The notes under the pieces were generated by a model. It did no database searches. It saw only the letters and a list, made by a program, of their open reading frames with translations, and had not been told where the DNA came from. Positions 36,632-45,800 of a stretch of DNA of 64,000 bases are shown here, piece by piece. This DNA comes from Chryseobacterium artocarpi (GTDB lineage: Bacteria; Bacteroidota; Bacteroidia; Flavobacteriales; Weeksellaceae): contig NZ_MAYH01000034.1 of the NCBI RefSeq assembly GCF_001684975.1, positions 620,001 through 684,000 of the forward strand, in the 5' to 3' direction. Position numbers and translations under genes: made by a program. Numbering within the stretch: position 1 is the stretch's first letter; each line of letters begins with the position of its first letter.

Positions 36632-38737
36632 TTAGTTTTTAATAAACTTATAGTTACCTATTCCATCAATAGAAATAATATAATTTCCCTTTTGTAATAT
36701 TGAAACATTTACTTTGCTATCTATAACATTGCCTTCTTGAATAAGTTGCCCTACAACATTGGTAATTTTATATTTTAATTTTCCAGCATTTTTTGCAGAT
36801 GAAATAATAGTAAGCTCATTACTAACTGGATTAGGATATATACTAAATAAAGGTACATTTTTAGTTTCTGAAATAGAAAGATTAGCACACTCTTCTCCTG
36901 TTGTTACCCCCACTGCACACCATGCAGCTTTAACAGCATTAACTTCTGCCGAGTTTACTCCATATAATATTCCAGATTCTTGAATTGTAAAATCTTTGAC
37001 ATCGGCATATACAGACTGAGACTGAACATAATTTTGCTGGGTGGAGTAAACCAGATCGGCAGCTTTCTTGATACCGATTCCTGATACACTATAAGCATAG
37101 CCATTATCGTTGGTTCCTGAACCTCCCTCTACCAGCAAATAATACCAATGATTCAATACTCCCGAATTGGTATGAACACCACATTTATCATTATTGGTAT
37201 CAGGGGTACAGTTAGCTGATGTATCTTTCCAATGCTGCCCCATATAAGTATCCGGCTGATTGAATAATTTAGGGTTTTCAAAGGATCTGATCCCATCAGG
37301 CTGGGAAAGAACAAAATCTTCCCCCATAATCCATCTTTGTTTTTCAGGAGCCATTTTAGCTTCTACTGTTGCTCCCCAAATATCAGCAAATCCCTCATCC
37401 AAAGCTCCGGATTCTCTCTCATATACAAGATTTCCAAAAGCTGAATCAACACCGTGACCAAATTCATGAGCATCCACATCAAGCCCTGTTACGATATCCC
37501 AGTTAGTGGAGGAATTTGGCTGTCCGCCATTACCAATAAACATATACCCACCTGATAAGCTAGCATCTATCGTAGACAGACTTACCCAGGAAGCGTTATA
37601 AGGAGTTCCATTAATAGTCGGATGAATGAAAGATCTTACTTGTGAATTCTGATTATCAAACCCATTTCGGTCATACTCGTTCTTAAAAAAATCATAAACC
37701 TGAGAAAACGCCCAATGAGTCTCTAAAGCACCATCATCTTTTGTGGAGGCATATTCGGCAGTAGTCCAGTTATTATCTGCATCTACATATTTAGTCGTTA
37801 ATGCTTCCGCCGCATCAGGACCTCCTAAAAAAACGGTAGCTATAATAGCCGATAAAACTTCTCCACCGGTATAATTCAACGTTTTCACAAATCTGGACTC
37901 GTCATTCAGTTCATAGCCATTTGTAGTCTGTAATGTTTCTATTGACCTTTGTCCACTGTATCTTGTATCGGCAGTTCCGGCTGTAAAGAAGGGCGCAGGT
38001 GTTTCAGCAGAAATGATTTCAGATGTCCTTTTTAAATCTTTCAAATGATCTATATAACTTGTCTGTTCTTTATTAAAAACTGTATTTTTAGCTTGATGAG
38101 TTTTAAGAAGCCCCTCTTTTTTCAGGATTTTTCCTGTTACTGCATCCATATATACTCTTTCAAGATCTCCCGGTTTACTGGAGACCATAGCAAAGGTATA
38201 AGCATAGCGATCTGAAGTTCCTGAAATATCTTTAGACAAAACAACTAAAGAACTTTTAGGTATAATTCCTTTAAATTCATCCGGTGTGGAATAATTGTTT
38301 CCCAGCTGAGCCAAACCTATTTTATAGATTTCTTCAGGGGTTTTAAGAGAGGATAAAGTAAAAGGAATTTCAATATTACTCACATTTCCATTCATGGAGG
38401 TGATTGTTCCGTTTTTTGAATGAACAACATACATTTTGTGGGCAACTTCCACTTCATTGAAGTATTGTTTATAAAAGTCATGCTGTGAACCCCAAAGATC
38501 TGTTTCTGATTTTACTTTTTTCAGAGTGTTGAAAGATCCTTTCACTTGAGTAATCTGTTTCAGAATATTTTCAGCATTTCTTACAGACACATTGACCTCG
38601 GATTTAAAGGAAATGAACTTTATCATCCCTTTCTCATTCACTTTTTTTGTCTCCACATACTCAGAGCCCAGATAATTTTGTGCGGTGCCTAATGAACTCA
38701 ATGTCAATGCGACACCAAGAAATAATTGTTTCTTCAT
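36632..38737 (-). CDS. Secreted M4 (thermolysin-family) metallopeptidase with T9SS type A signal
   Basis: This 701-residue protein has a signal peptide, an FTP/propeptide region (about 30-215), and an M4 catalytic domain. The zinc motif HEFGH is at 424-428, the third ligand lies in ALDEGFADIWG (Glu448), and the active-site histidine lies in VHTNSGVLNHWYYLL. The C-terminus is a T9SS type A sorting domain (SIYPNPVSNELTI). It is probably autoprocessed and exported as a protease for extracellular protein digestion. I chose ATG 38737 (MKKQLFLGVALTL) because a longer reading adds 12 residues that break the signal peptide and reach into the promoter. Confidence 0.93.
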   Translation of the reverse strand: MKKQLFLGVALTLSSLGTAQNYLGSEYVETKKVNEKGMIKFISFKSEVNVSVRNAENILKQITQVKGSFNTLKKVKSETDLWGSQHDFYKQYFNEVEVAHKMYVVHSKNGTITSMNGNVSNIEIPFTLSSLKTPEEIYKIGLAQLGNNYSTPDEFKGIIPKSSLVVLSKDISGTSDRYAYTFAMVSSKPGDLERVYMDAVTGKILKKEGLLKTHQAKNTVFNKEQTSYIDHLKDLKRTSEIISAETPAPFFTAGTADTRYSGQRSIETLQTTNGYELNDESRFVKTLNYTGGEVLSAIIATVFLGGPDAAEALTTKYVDADNNWTTAEYASTKDDGALETHWAFSQVYDFFKNEYDRNGFDNQNSQVRSFIHPTINGTPYNASWVSLSTIDASLSGGYMFIGNGGQPNSSTNWDIVTGLDVDAHEFGHGVDSAFGNLVYERESGALDEGFADIWGATVEAKMAPEKQRWIMGEDFVLSQPDGIRSFENPKLFNQPDTYMGQHWKDTSANCTPDTNNDKCGVHTNSGVLNHWYYLLVEGGSGTNDNGYAYSVSGIGIKKAADLVYSTQQNYVQSQSVYADVKDFTIQESGILYGVNSAEVNAVKAAWCAVGVTTGEECANLSISETKNVPLFSIYPNPVSNELTIISSAKNAGKLKYKITNVVGQLIQEGNVIDSKVNVSILQKGNYIISIDGIGNYKFIKN

Positions 38738-38755
38738 TGTATAGTTTTTGCAGTT

Positions 38756-38784
38756 CAAAAATATACAATTCACTACAAAAACAA
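38756..38784 (-). promoter_or_regulatory. Promoter of the M4 peptidase gene
   Basis: On the minus strand, -7 TATTTTTG (38756-38763) and -33 TTG (38782-38784), spacer 18 bases. It lies 18 bases upstream of the chosen ATG. Confidence 0.65.
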
Positions 38785-38861
38785 ATATTCAGTGATAAGT
38801 ATTTAAAAAAACACTTCAAATTCGAATAAAATCGAATTTAAAGCCGAAAATTATAAATAAA

Positions 38862-38898
38862 AACAAAAAAAACCACCGAATAAAATTCAGTGGTTTTT
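38862..38898 (-). terminator. Terminator of the rplM-rpsI-rpsB operon
   Basis: Interrupted stem (38871-38876 and 38878-38881 with 38885-38888 and 38890-38895) with an A run on the plus strand that gives a T tail on the minus strand. It lies 25 bases past the rpsB stop. Confidence 0.75.
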
Positions 38899-38923
38899 AA
38901 ATATATAAAGTATAAATCTTTAA

Positions 38924-39685
38924 TTATTCTGCATCGAAATCAGCATCTGTATCAGCAGATACTTTTTCTCCTTCTTCTTTAGATTTTTCTTTATCAGCTT
39001 TTCTTTGAGACTGACCTTCTTTGATAGATTCAGAAACTACGCTAAGGATCATATCAATAGACTTAGAAGCATCATCGTTTCCTGGGATAACGAAGTCAAC
39101 TTTTCTAGGGTCAGAGTTTGTATCAACGATACCGAAAACTGGAATACCAAGTTTCTTAGCTTCAGTTACCGCGATGTGCTCTCTTAAGATGTCAACTACA
39201 AATACAGCAGAAGGAAGTCTCACCATGTCAGCGATAGAACCTAAGTTCTTCTCTAGGTTAGCTCTTTGTCTGTCAACTTGTAATCTTTCTTTTTTAGATA
39301 AAGTTTCGAACGTACCGTCTTTTTTCATTTTGTCGATAGAGTTCATCTTCTTTACCGCCTTTCTGATAGTAACGAAGTTCGTTAACATACCTCCAGGCCA
39401 TCTTTCTGTAATATAAGGCATATTAAGTTCAGAAGCGTGTTTTGCAACAACTTCTTTCGCTTGCTTCTTAGTAGCTACGAAAAGAACTTTTTTACCTGCA
39501 GAAGTTAATTTTTCTAAAGCGCTGCACGCTTCATCTAATTTAACTGCTGTTTTATGTAAGTCTACAATGTGAATACCGTTCTTCTCCATAAAAATGTATG
39601 GAGCCATATTTGGGTTCCACTTTCTAGTCATGTGACCGAAGTGTACACCAGCCTCTAAAAGGTCTTTTACATTTGCTTTTGCCAT
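38924..39685 (-). CDS. rpsB: 30S ribosomal protein S2
   Basis: This 253-residue protein has the S2 hallmarks: LLEAGVHFGHMTRKWNPNM, KKVLFVATKKQAKEVV, and GIVDTNSDPRKVDFVIPGNDDASKSI. It is a structural protein of the small subunit, with an acidic C-terminal extension of about 25 residues common in Bacteroidota. It is the last gene of the rplM-rpsI-rpsB operon. tsf, its usual downstream neighbour, is missing here and is found at 22527 on the other strand. Confidence 0.98.
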   Translation of the reverse strand: MAKANVKDLLEAGVHFGHMTRKWNPNMAPYIFMEKNGIHIVDLHKTAVKLDEACSALEKLTSAGKKVLFVATKKQAKEVVAKHASELNMPYITERWPGGMLTNFVTIRKAVKKMNSIDKMKKDGTFETLSKKERLQVDRQRANLEKNLGSIADMVRLPSAVFVVDILREHIAVTEAKKLGIPVFGIVDTNSDPRKVDFVIPGNDDASKSIDMILSVVSESIKEGQSQRKADKEKSKEEGEKVSADTDADFDAE

Positions 39686-39892
39686 GTTTTCTGTTTTTGT
39701 TAGTTTACTTTCCGTTTTTTAAACAATCAACAACTTCTTTAGATGGGAGAAGCGTTTGGATGCTAAACGTAACGGGCAATGGGCGGTCTGCTTATTGCTT
39801 TTGGCAATGGGCTTTTCGCCGAGATTAAGTTTAAATAAAATGTAGTACATTTCTGTAGCCAATAGCCGATAGCCATTCGCCAACAGCAAATC
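39686..39892 (-). repeat. rpsI-rpsB intergenic region with heptamer repeats
   Basis: Within the operon, 207 bases between rpsI and rpsB hold a run of five imperfect heptamers (39855-39889; on the plus strand GTAGCCA, ATAGCCG, ATAGCCA, TTCGCCA, ACAGCAA). Nearby are two copies of GGCAATGGGC (about 39776 and 39803). The stretch is richer in GC than other intergenic DNA here. No open reading frame is seen. It looks like a short variable intergenic repeat. Confidence 0.55.
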
Positions 39893-40279
39893 TTAACGTT
39901 TTGAGAATTGGAATCTCTTTCTTGCTTTTTTCTGACCTGGCTTCTTTCTTTCCACCATTCTTGCGTCTCTTGTAAGTAAACCAGCTGGCTTTAATGCTAA
40001 TCTGAACTCAGCGTTGATTTCGCATAAAGCTCTTGAAATACCTAATCTGATAGCCTCTGCCTGACCTGTATTACCACCACCGAATACGTTTACGGTAACA
40101 TCATACTGACCAACAGTCTCAGAAAGGATGAACGGTTGGTTTAATTTGTAAACCATCACGTCTGTAGAGAAATATTCTTTAGCATCTTTACCGTTTACTG
40201 TAATGTTTCCAGAACCTGGTCTTACATAAACTCTTGCTACAGAAGTTTTTCTTCTTCCGATTTTGTGAACTATAGACAT
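39893..40279 (-). CDS. rpsI: 30S ribosomal protein S9
   Basis: This 128-residue basic protein has [18 protein letters not shown], the [15 protein letters not shown] signature and the closing [12 protein letters not shown], with the invariant C-terminal basic tail that reaches the P site. It lies six bases after rplM, the usual L13-S9 pairing. Confidence 0.98.
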   Translation of the reverse strand: MSIVHKIGRRKTSVARVYVRPGSGNITVNGKDAKEYFSTDVMVYKLNQPFILSETVGQYDVTVNVFGGGNTGQAEAIRLGISRALCEINAEFRLALKPAGLLTRDARMVERKKPGQKKARKRFQFSKR

Positions 40280-40285
40280 AATTAA

Positions 40286-40741
40286 TTATTTAAATTCGTT
40301 AACATTAATTGTTTTAGGCTGTTGAGCTTCATGTTTGTGCTCAGTTCCTTCATATAAATAAAGGTTCTTAAGGATAGCAGCTCCTAATCTGTTTTTAGGT
40401 AGCATACCTTTTACAGATTTCTCTAATACCTTTAAAGAATCTTTCTTTTGAAGTTCAGCCGCAGTCATAGACTTCTGTCCACCAGGATATCCTGTATGCC
40501 AGATATAAGTCTTATCAGCCCACTTGTTTCCGGAAAGTGTAATTTTCCCAGCATTCAAAACGATTACGTTATCACCACAATCTACGTGAGGTGTAAAGTT
40601 CGTTTTGTGCTTACCTCTCAAAATCTTTGCAACCGTAGAAGCTAGTCTTCCTAACGGCTGTCCTTCAGCGTCTACCACAACCCATTCTTTATTAGCAGTA
40701 GCTTTGTTCGCTGAAACAGTTTTGTAACTTAATGTATTCAC
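40286..40741 (-). CDS. rplM: 50S ribosomal protein L13
   Basis: This 151-residue protein has VVDAEGQPLGRLASTVAKILRGKHK, DNVIVLNAGKITLSG and the GMLPKNRLGAAILKNLYLYEG signature. It is the first gene of the rplM-rpsI-rpsB operon, with a good promoter 46 bases upstream. Confidence 0.98.
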   Translation of the reverse strand: MNTLSYKTVSANKATANKEWVVVDAEGQPLGRLASTVAKILRGKHKTNFTPHVDCGDNVIVLNAGKITLSGNKWADKTYIWHTGYPGGQKSMTAAELQKKDSLKVLEKSVKGMLPKNRLGAAILKNLYLYEGTEHKHEAQQPKTINVNEFK

Positions 40742-40787
40742 ACGTTTTAGTTAAAGATTAAACATAATTTACCCCTAAAAGGGTGTG

Positions 40788-40816
40788 CAAAGGTACAAAT
40801 TATTTTTGTAACGCAA
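40788..40816 (-). promoter_or_regulatory. Promoter of the rplM-rpsI-rpsB operon
   Basis: On the minus strand, -7 TACCTTTG (40788-40795) and -33 TTG (40814-40816), spacer 18 bases. It is a full consensus match, as expected for ribosomal protein genes. Confidence 0.7.
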
Positions 40817-40958
40817 AAACATATTTCATTTAATCTATATAATATCTGCTATTCAACCTTCTACCATTAGATTTTAACAGTTTTTATATTTTGGCATAAA
40901 TCTTGTAAATTGTTGTTGCGATGAAAAAAAACGCTTAGATGATTCTAAGAACACAAAT

Positions 40959-41093
40959 ATGATAAAGCAAGAGTTTATTCCCTCAACTCTTTCTTTATTA
41001 ACCCTCCTTTTCTATTTTTTACTTTTAGATTTATCTGTTGTTTCAGATTTACTCTTTATAAGATGTTTCCCAGTCATTTTATATTTATATTAA
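40959..41093 (+). CDS. Possible 44-residue hydrophobic small protein
   Basis: A frame from ATG 40959 to TAA 41093 encodes a peptide with a strongly hydrophobic core (residues 11-23, LSLLTLLFYFLLL) and a charged start (MIKQEF). AT-rich DNA yields such frames by chance, and no clear ribosome binding site or own -7 element is seen, so this is only a candidate. Confidence 0.15.
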   Translation: MIKQEFIPSTLSLLTLLFYFLLLDLSVVSDLLFIRCFPVILYLY

Positions 41094-41125
41094 TAATTTC
41101 TTCAAAAAAACATTAGAATATTTAT

Positions 41126-41150
41126 TTATTTCATGAAATAATTATCTTTG
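41126..41150 (+). promoter_or_regulatory. Promoter of the DUF3667 gene with palindrome
   Basis: The -7 element TATCTTTG (41143-41150) is preceded directly by the perfect 16-base palindrome TTATTTCATGAAATAA (41126-41141), which fills the spacer between -33 and -7, a typical operator position. Confidence 0.55.
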
Positions 41151-41168
41151 TCGCAGAAGAAACTACCC

Positions 41169-42266
41169 ATGAGTCACGGAAAAATCAGAGAAGATAAAAC
41201 CTGCCTGAACTGCGGGCATCACGTTGAAGAAAGATTCTGCCCTCATTGCGGACAGGAAAATACTGAACGCAGACAACCTTTCTATTTCCTTTTCACCCAT
41301 TTTATTGAAGACTTTACCCATTACGATGGGCAGTTCTGGGGAACAGTAAAAAATTTATTGTTTAAACCAGGTAAACTGACCAATACTTATCTTGAAGGAA
41401 AGAGGCAGATATTTGTTCCTCCTGTAAAGCTTTATATTTTCGTCAGTTTTATTACATTTTTTGTATTTGCCTTATTTCCTATGGTAAATATAGGATCCAA
41501 TGATAAGCATGATGAAAAACAAAGCGATACAGGTCTTGTAAAAATTATGAAACCTATTAAAGCTATCGGAACACAGAAAATAATTGATAGTATAAAAGCT
41601 AAAAAAATACTGACTGAAGATGATTCTCTTGCTATTGAAAAGCTAAAAATGGTTCCCGATTCTGCCGAGGTTGAAAAAATACTGGATATGGACCAAACAA
41701 TAGATTCCGGGGACGGAAACTATAAGACAAAAAAATCCTATGACTCAGCTAAGGCTAAAAATCCAGGATACTTAGATTTTGTAGAAAAGCCTATTATTCA
41801 TAAATACTTCGAGCTTAAAGACCACGGTATTACTAAAAAGGAGCTTTTAAGCAATATGATAGAAAAATCTTTTCACAATCTGCCTAAAGCCTTATTCATC
41901 TATCTTCCTTTGTTCGCCTTCTTCTTATGGGTATTTCACAATAAGAAAAAATGGTGGTATTTTGATCATGGTATTTTTACCCTGCATTACTTCTCTTTCT
42001 TATTACTTACCATTTTATTGATATTCTTATTTGGAAAACTTACAAAACTAACAGATATTAAAGCTCTGAATGCTCTCATCTATTTCGTAATCACCATCAT
42101 TACAATCTACAGTATGGGGTATTTCTTTATTGCTCATCGAAGGGTTTATCGCTCACATGGGTTGGTTAGCATTATGGTTGGAATTATATTAATTGCTATA
42201 AACTTCTTTGCATTCATGTTTTTACTTGCAGGGCTCGCTCTGGTAAGTTTTATGATGCTTCATTAA
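41169..42266 (+). CDS. DUF3667 zinc-ribbon membrane protein
   Basis: This 365-residue protein has an N-terminal zinc ribbon (CLNCGHHVEERFCPHCGQ) and the DUF3667 block FYFLFTHFIEDFTHYDGQFWGTVKNLLFKPGKLT. One membrane segment (about 85-105), a charged middle of about 130 residues, and a C-terminal group of about four membrane helices follow. The family is found in Bacteroidota and has no known function. The start is ATG 41169; a TTG at 41148 would lie in the promoter -7 element. Confidence 0.82.
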   Translation: MSHGKIREDKTCLNCGHHVEERFCPHCGQENTERRQPFYFLFTHFIEDFTHYDGQFWGTVKNLLFKPGKLTNTYLEGKRQIFVPPVKLYIFVSFITFFVFALFPMVNIGSNDKHDEKQSDTGLVKIMKPIKAIGTQKIIDSIKAKKILTEDDSLAIEKLKMVPDSAEVEKILDMDQTIDSGDGNYKTKKSYDSAKAKNPGYLDFVEKPIIHKYFELKDHGITKKELLSNMIEKSFHNLPKALFIYLPLFAFFLWVFHNKKKWWYFDHGIFTLHYFSFLLLTILLIFLFGKLTKLTDIKALNALIYFVITIITIYSMGYFFIAHRRVYRSHGLVSIMVGIILIAINFFAFMFLLAGLALVSFMMLH

Positions 42267-42269
42267 AAT

Positions 42270-42300
42270 AAAAGGCTGTCAGATGATGACAGCCTTTTAT
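42270..42300. terminator. Bidirectional terminator after the DUF3667 gene
   Basis: Perfect 12-bp stem (42270-42281 with 42287-42298), A-rich on the left and T-rich on the right. It also serves the minus-strand gene ending at 42302. Confidence 0.88.
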
Positions 42301-42301
42301 T

Positions 42302-42634
42302 TTATTTTCTTAATGACTTCGTTGCCCTGAAACTTGCAATCACATAATAGGCTACAAACACCATTGAAAATTTCAGTATGGATGGAATAGCCAGCTCAAG
42401 TTTAAAAATTAAAGTTCCTATAAAAACAAGAATAGCCATTACAATAAAAGACAGTCCCAGTTTTTTAGGAAGTGTAATATCCGGAGTATCCAAATAATAA
42501 GCAACAGCCCATGCTGCTCCAAAAGCAACAGCATAGTAAATCTCAAGAGCTATACTCTCTGAGCTTAATAGGAAATAATTGATAAGAAAGCTTACTGCTG
42601 TTCCCAATACGAAATATATCAAAGCTTTTTGCAT
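42302..42634 (-). CDS. Small integral membrane protein of unknown function
   Basis: This 110-residue protein is almost entirely hydrophobic, with about four membrane helices (near 5-24, 28-46, 58-76 and 83-100) and a basic C-terminal tail (RATKSLRK). I do not recognise the family. It has its own promoter element and lies between DUF3667 and IcmF genes. Confidence 0.7.
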   Translation of the reverse strand: MQKALIYFVLGTAVSFLINYFLLSSESIALEIYYAVAFGAAWAVAYYLDTPDITLPKKLGLSFIVMAILVFIGTLIFKLELAIPSILKFSMVFVAYYVIASFRATKSLRK

Positions 42635-42651
42635 GTCTGTAAAATATGCTG

Positions 42652-42659
42652 CAAAAATA
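42652..42659 (-). promoter_or_regulatory. Promoter -7 element of the 42302 gene
   Basis: Minus strand reads TATTTTTG, a full TAnnTTTG match, 17 bases before the start codon. Confidence 0.5.
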
Positions 42660-42855
42660 AAGATTTTAATTCTAGTAATTGCCGACCTGCCGATTTCTAA
42701 ACAAAATCCGATAATTATTTTTAATTCTGTAACTACCGAACCTCAGCACTTTGAAATCATTAAACATAAAATTGGAGATATTTTATTAAATAACCCAATA
42801 TAAAACAATGAAAACCAATAAAATAAAATCAAACACAAGGTTGTTTTTTTATTAT

Positions 42856-42863
42856 TATATTTG
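42856..42863 (+). promoter_or_regulatory. icmF promoter -7 element
   Basis: TATATTTG, a full TAnnTTTG match, 27 bases before the ATG at 42891. Confidence 0.5.
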
Positions 42864-42890
42864 AAAACTTAGAAACTTTCTAGAATTTTT

Positions 42891-45800
42891 ATGGAAACCC
42901 AAAAATATACTCCAACCAACAAGGTAAGAATCGTAACAGCTGCGTCATTATTTGACGGACATGATGCTGCGATCAATATTATGCGTCGTGTCATTCAGGG
43001 AACTGGATGTGAAGTGATTCACCTAGGACATGATAAATCAGCAGAAGAAGTTGTAAACACAGCTATTCAGGAAGATGCGAATGCTATTGCTTTAACGTCC
43101 TATCAAGGAGGTCACAATGAATATTTCAAATATATTTATGACCTTTTAAGAGAAAAGAACTCTCCACAGATTAAAATTTTCGGTGGTGGCGGAGGTGTAA
43201 TTCTTCCGGAGGAGATCAAAGATCTAATGTCTTATGGAATTGACAGAATCTATTCTCCAGACGACGGTCGTGAGCTTGGTCTTCAGGGAATGATTGACGA
43301 TTTGGTACACAGATCAGACTTTGCTACCGGAAAAGATGTTACAGCAGAAGACCTGGATGCAATCAGCTTTGAAAATTCAACTAGTATTGCAAGAATAATT
43401 TCTGCCGTTGAAAACTTTTCTGAGGAAAAACCTGAATTGGTAAAAGCTATTGACGAGAAATCAAAAGATTTAAATATTCCGATCATTGGTATTACAGGAA
43501 CCGGTGGTGCCGGGAAATCATCTTTAACGGATGAATTGGTAAGACGTTTCCTACGTGCCAATACTGATAAAAAGATTGCAATCATCTCTATTGACCCTTC
43601 TAAAAAGAAAACAGGAGGTGCTTTATTGGGAGACAGAATCCGTATGAATGCCATCAACGATCCTAGAGTTTATATGCGTTCTATGGCAACCAGAGAAAAC
43701 AATGTTTCCGTTTCTCCATTCATCCATTCTGCTTTGAATGTATTGAAACTGGCTCACCCGGATGTGATCATTCTTGAGACTTCAGGTATTGGACAATCCG
43801 GATCAGAAGTTTCTGACTTTGCTGATGTTTCCATGTATGTAATGACTCCTGAATATGGTGCTTCTACACAGCTGGAAAAAATCGATATGTTAGATTATGC
43901 AGATTTGGTTGCTTTAAATAAGTCTGACAAACGTGGAGCGCTTGATGCACTTCAGGCGGTAAGAAAGCAATTCCAGAGAAACCACCTTTTATGGGAAAGC
44001 CCATTAGAAGACATGCCGGTATATGCTACAAAAGCATCTCAGTTTAATGACCATGGAACAACGGAGCTTTACAACAGATTAGTTTTAAAAGTAAATGATA
44101 AGTTTGCAGATTTAGGGCTTAAAACTTTCGTTGAACAGGAAATCACTGACGAAGTAACTATTATCCCTCCGAAAAGAGTTCGTTACCTTTCTGAAATCGT
44201 TGAAAACAACAAACAATATGATGCAAATGTTGAAAAGCAGGCTGCTTTAGCAAGAACAATGTATCATATTGAAGGAGTAAAAAATATTCTTTCCAATGAA
44301 GCTTTAGATAATGAATATCAAAAGGCAGAAAAGGAATTGCAACAAGAAAACATTGACTTCCTTAAAACATGGGATGATACTAAAAAAGCTTTCCATGCTG
44401 AGTTTTACTCCTATTTTGTAAGAGGAAAAGAAATTAAGGTAGAGACTTCAACAGAATCTTTATCCCACTTAAGAATTCCAAAAATTGCATTACCAAAATA
44501 CAACGACTGGGGTGATCTGATCAAATGGAAAGGACAGGAAAACCTTCCGGGAAGCTTCCCTTATACGGCAGGGATTTACCCTTTCAAAAGAACTGGTGAA
44601 GATCCAACAAGGATGTTCGCAGGAGAAGGAGGTCCTGAAAGAACCAACAGAAGATTCCACTATGTATCAGCTGAAATGCCTGCAAAACGTTTATCCACAG
44701 CTTTTGACTCGGTAACATTATACGGACAGGATCCAGCTTTACCACCGGATATCTATGGTAAGATCGGTAATGCCGGAGTTTCCATTGCAACTTTGGATGA
44801 TGCTAAAAAATTATATTCAGGTTTTGATTTGGTAAACGCGCTGACATCTGTTTCAATGACCATCAATGGTCCTGCTCCGATGCTATTGGCTTTCTTTATG
44901 AATGCCGCTATCGATCAGAATGTTGAGAAATACATTAAAGAAAATGGTTTAGAAGCTAAAGTTGAAGCTAAGCTTAAAGAAAAATTCGATGACAAAGGCT
45001 TAGAAAGACCTAAATATAACGGAGAACTTCCTCCATCCAATAACGGTTTAGGATTACAGCTTTTAGGTTTAACCGGAGACGAAATAATTCCTGCAGATGT
45101 ATATGCTGAAATTAAAGCAAAAACAATTGCTACCGTTCGTGGTACCGTTCAGGCTGATATTTTAAAAGAAGACCAGGCTCAGAATACCTGTATCTTCTCT
45201 ACGGAATTCGCCTTAAGATTAATGGGTGACGTTCAGGAATATTTTATCAAAGAAAAAGTAAGAAACTTCTACTCTGTTTCAATTTCCGGATACCATATTG
45301 CTGAAGCGGGTGCCAACCCTGTTTCCCAGCTTGCTTTCACATTGGCAAACGGTTTCACCTATGTAGAGTACTACTTGTCCAGAGGAATGGACATCAATGA
45401 TTTTGCTCCAAACTTATCTTTCTTCTTCTCTAATGGTATCGATCCTGAATATTCAGTAATCGGACGTGTAGCAAGAAGAATCTGGGCTAAAGCAATGAAA
45501 TTGAAATACGGAGCAGATGAAAGAAGCCAGATGCTGAAATATCACATTCAGACATCAGGTCGTTCTCTTCACGCTCAGGAAATTGATTTCAACGATATCA
45601 GAACTACTTTACAAGCACTTTATGCGATTTACGATAACTGTAACTCACTTCACACGAATGCTTATGACGAAGCAATTACTACTCCTACAGAACAGTCAGT
45701 AAGAAGAGCAATGGCAATCCAGCTGATCATCAACAAAGAATTAGGTCTTGCTAAAAATGAAAACCCACTTCAGGGATCATTCATTATTGAAGAGCTTACG

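Larger units (their letters stand above)
40742..41147. other. Divergent intergenic region rplM / DUF3667 gene
   Basis: About 400 bases with no firm gene. It holds the rplM promoter (40788-40816), a sigma-54-like site on the plus strand (40894-40909), a 44-codon hydrophobic reading frame (40959-41093) of doubtful reality, and the palindrome plus promoter of the DUF3667 gene (41126-41150). Confidence 0.6.

Noticed and set aside
39021..39416. 131-codon plus-strand frame over rpsB
   Set aside because: It lies wholly antisense to the S2 gene; no domain is visible.
39686..39892. Structured RNA or tRNA between rpsI and rpsB
   Set aside because: No cloverleaf or conserved RNA motif could be drawn; the signal is explained by heptamer repeats.
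40771..40784. ACCC/GGGT hairpin before rplM as an L13 leader element
   Set aside because: The expected transcript start from the mapped -7 element falls inside the hairpin, so it would not form in the mRNA; the stem is only four pairs.
43283..43657. 124-codon minus-strand frame inside icmF
   Set aside because: Shadow of the GTPase domain coding sequence.
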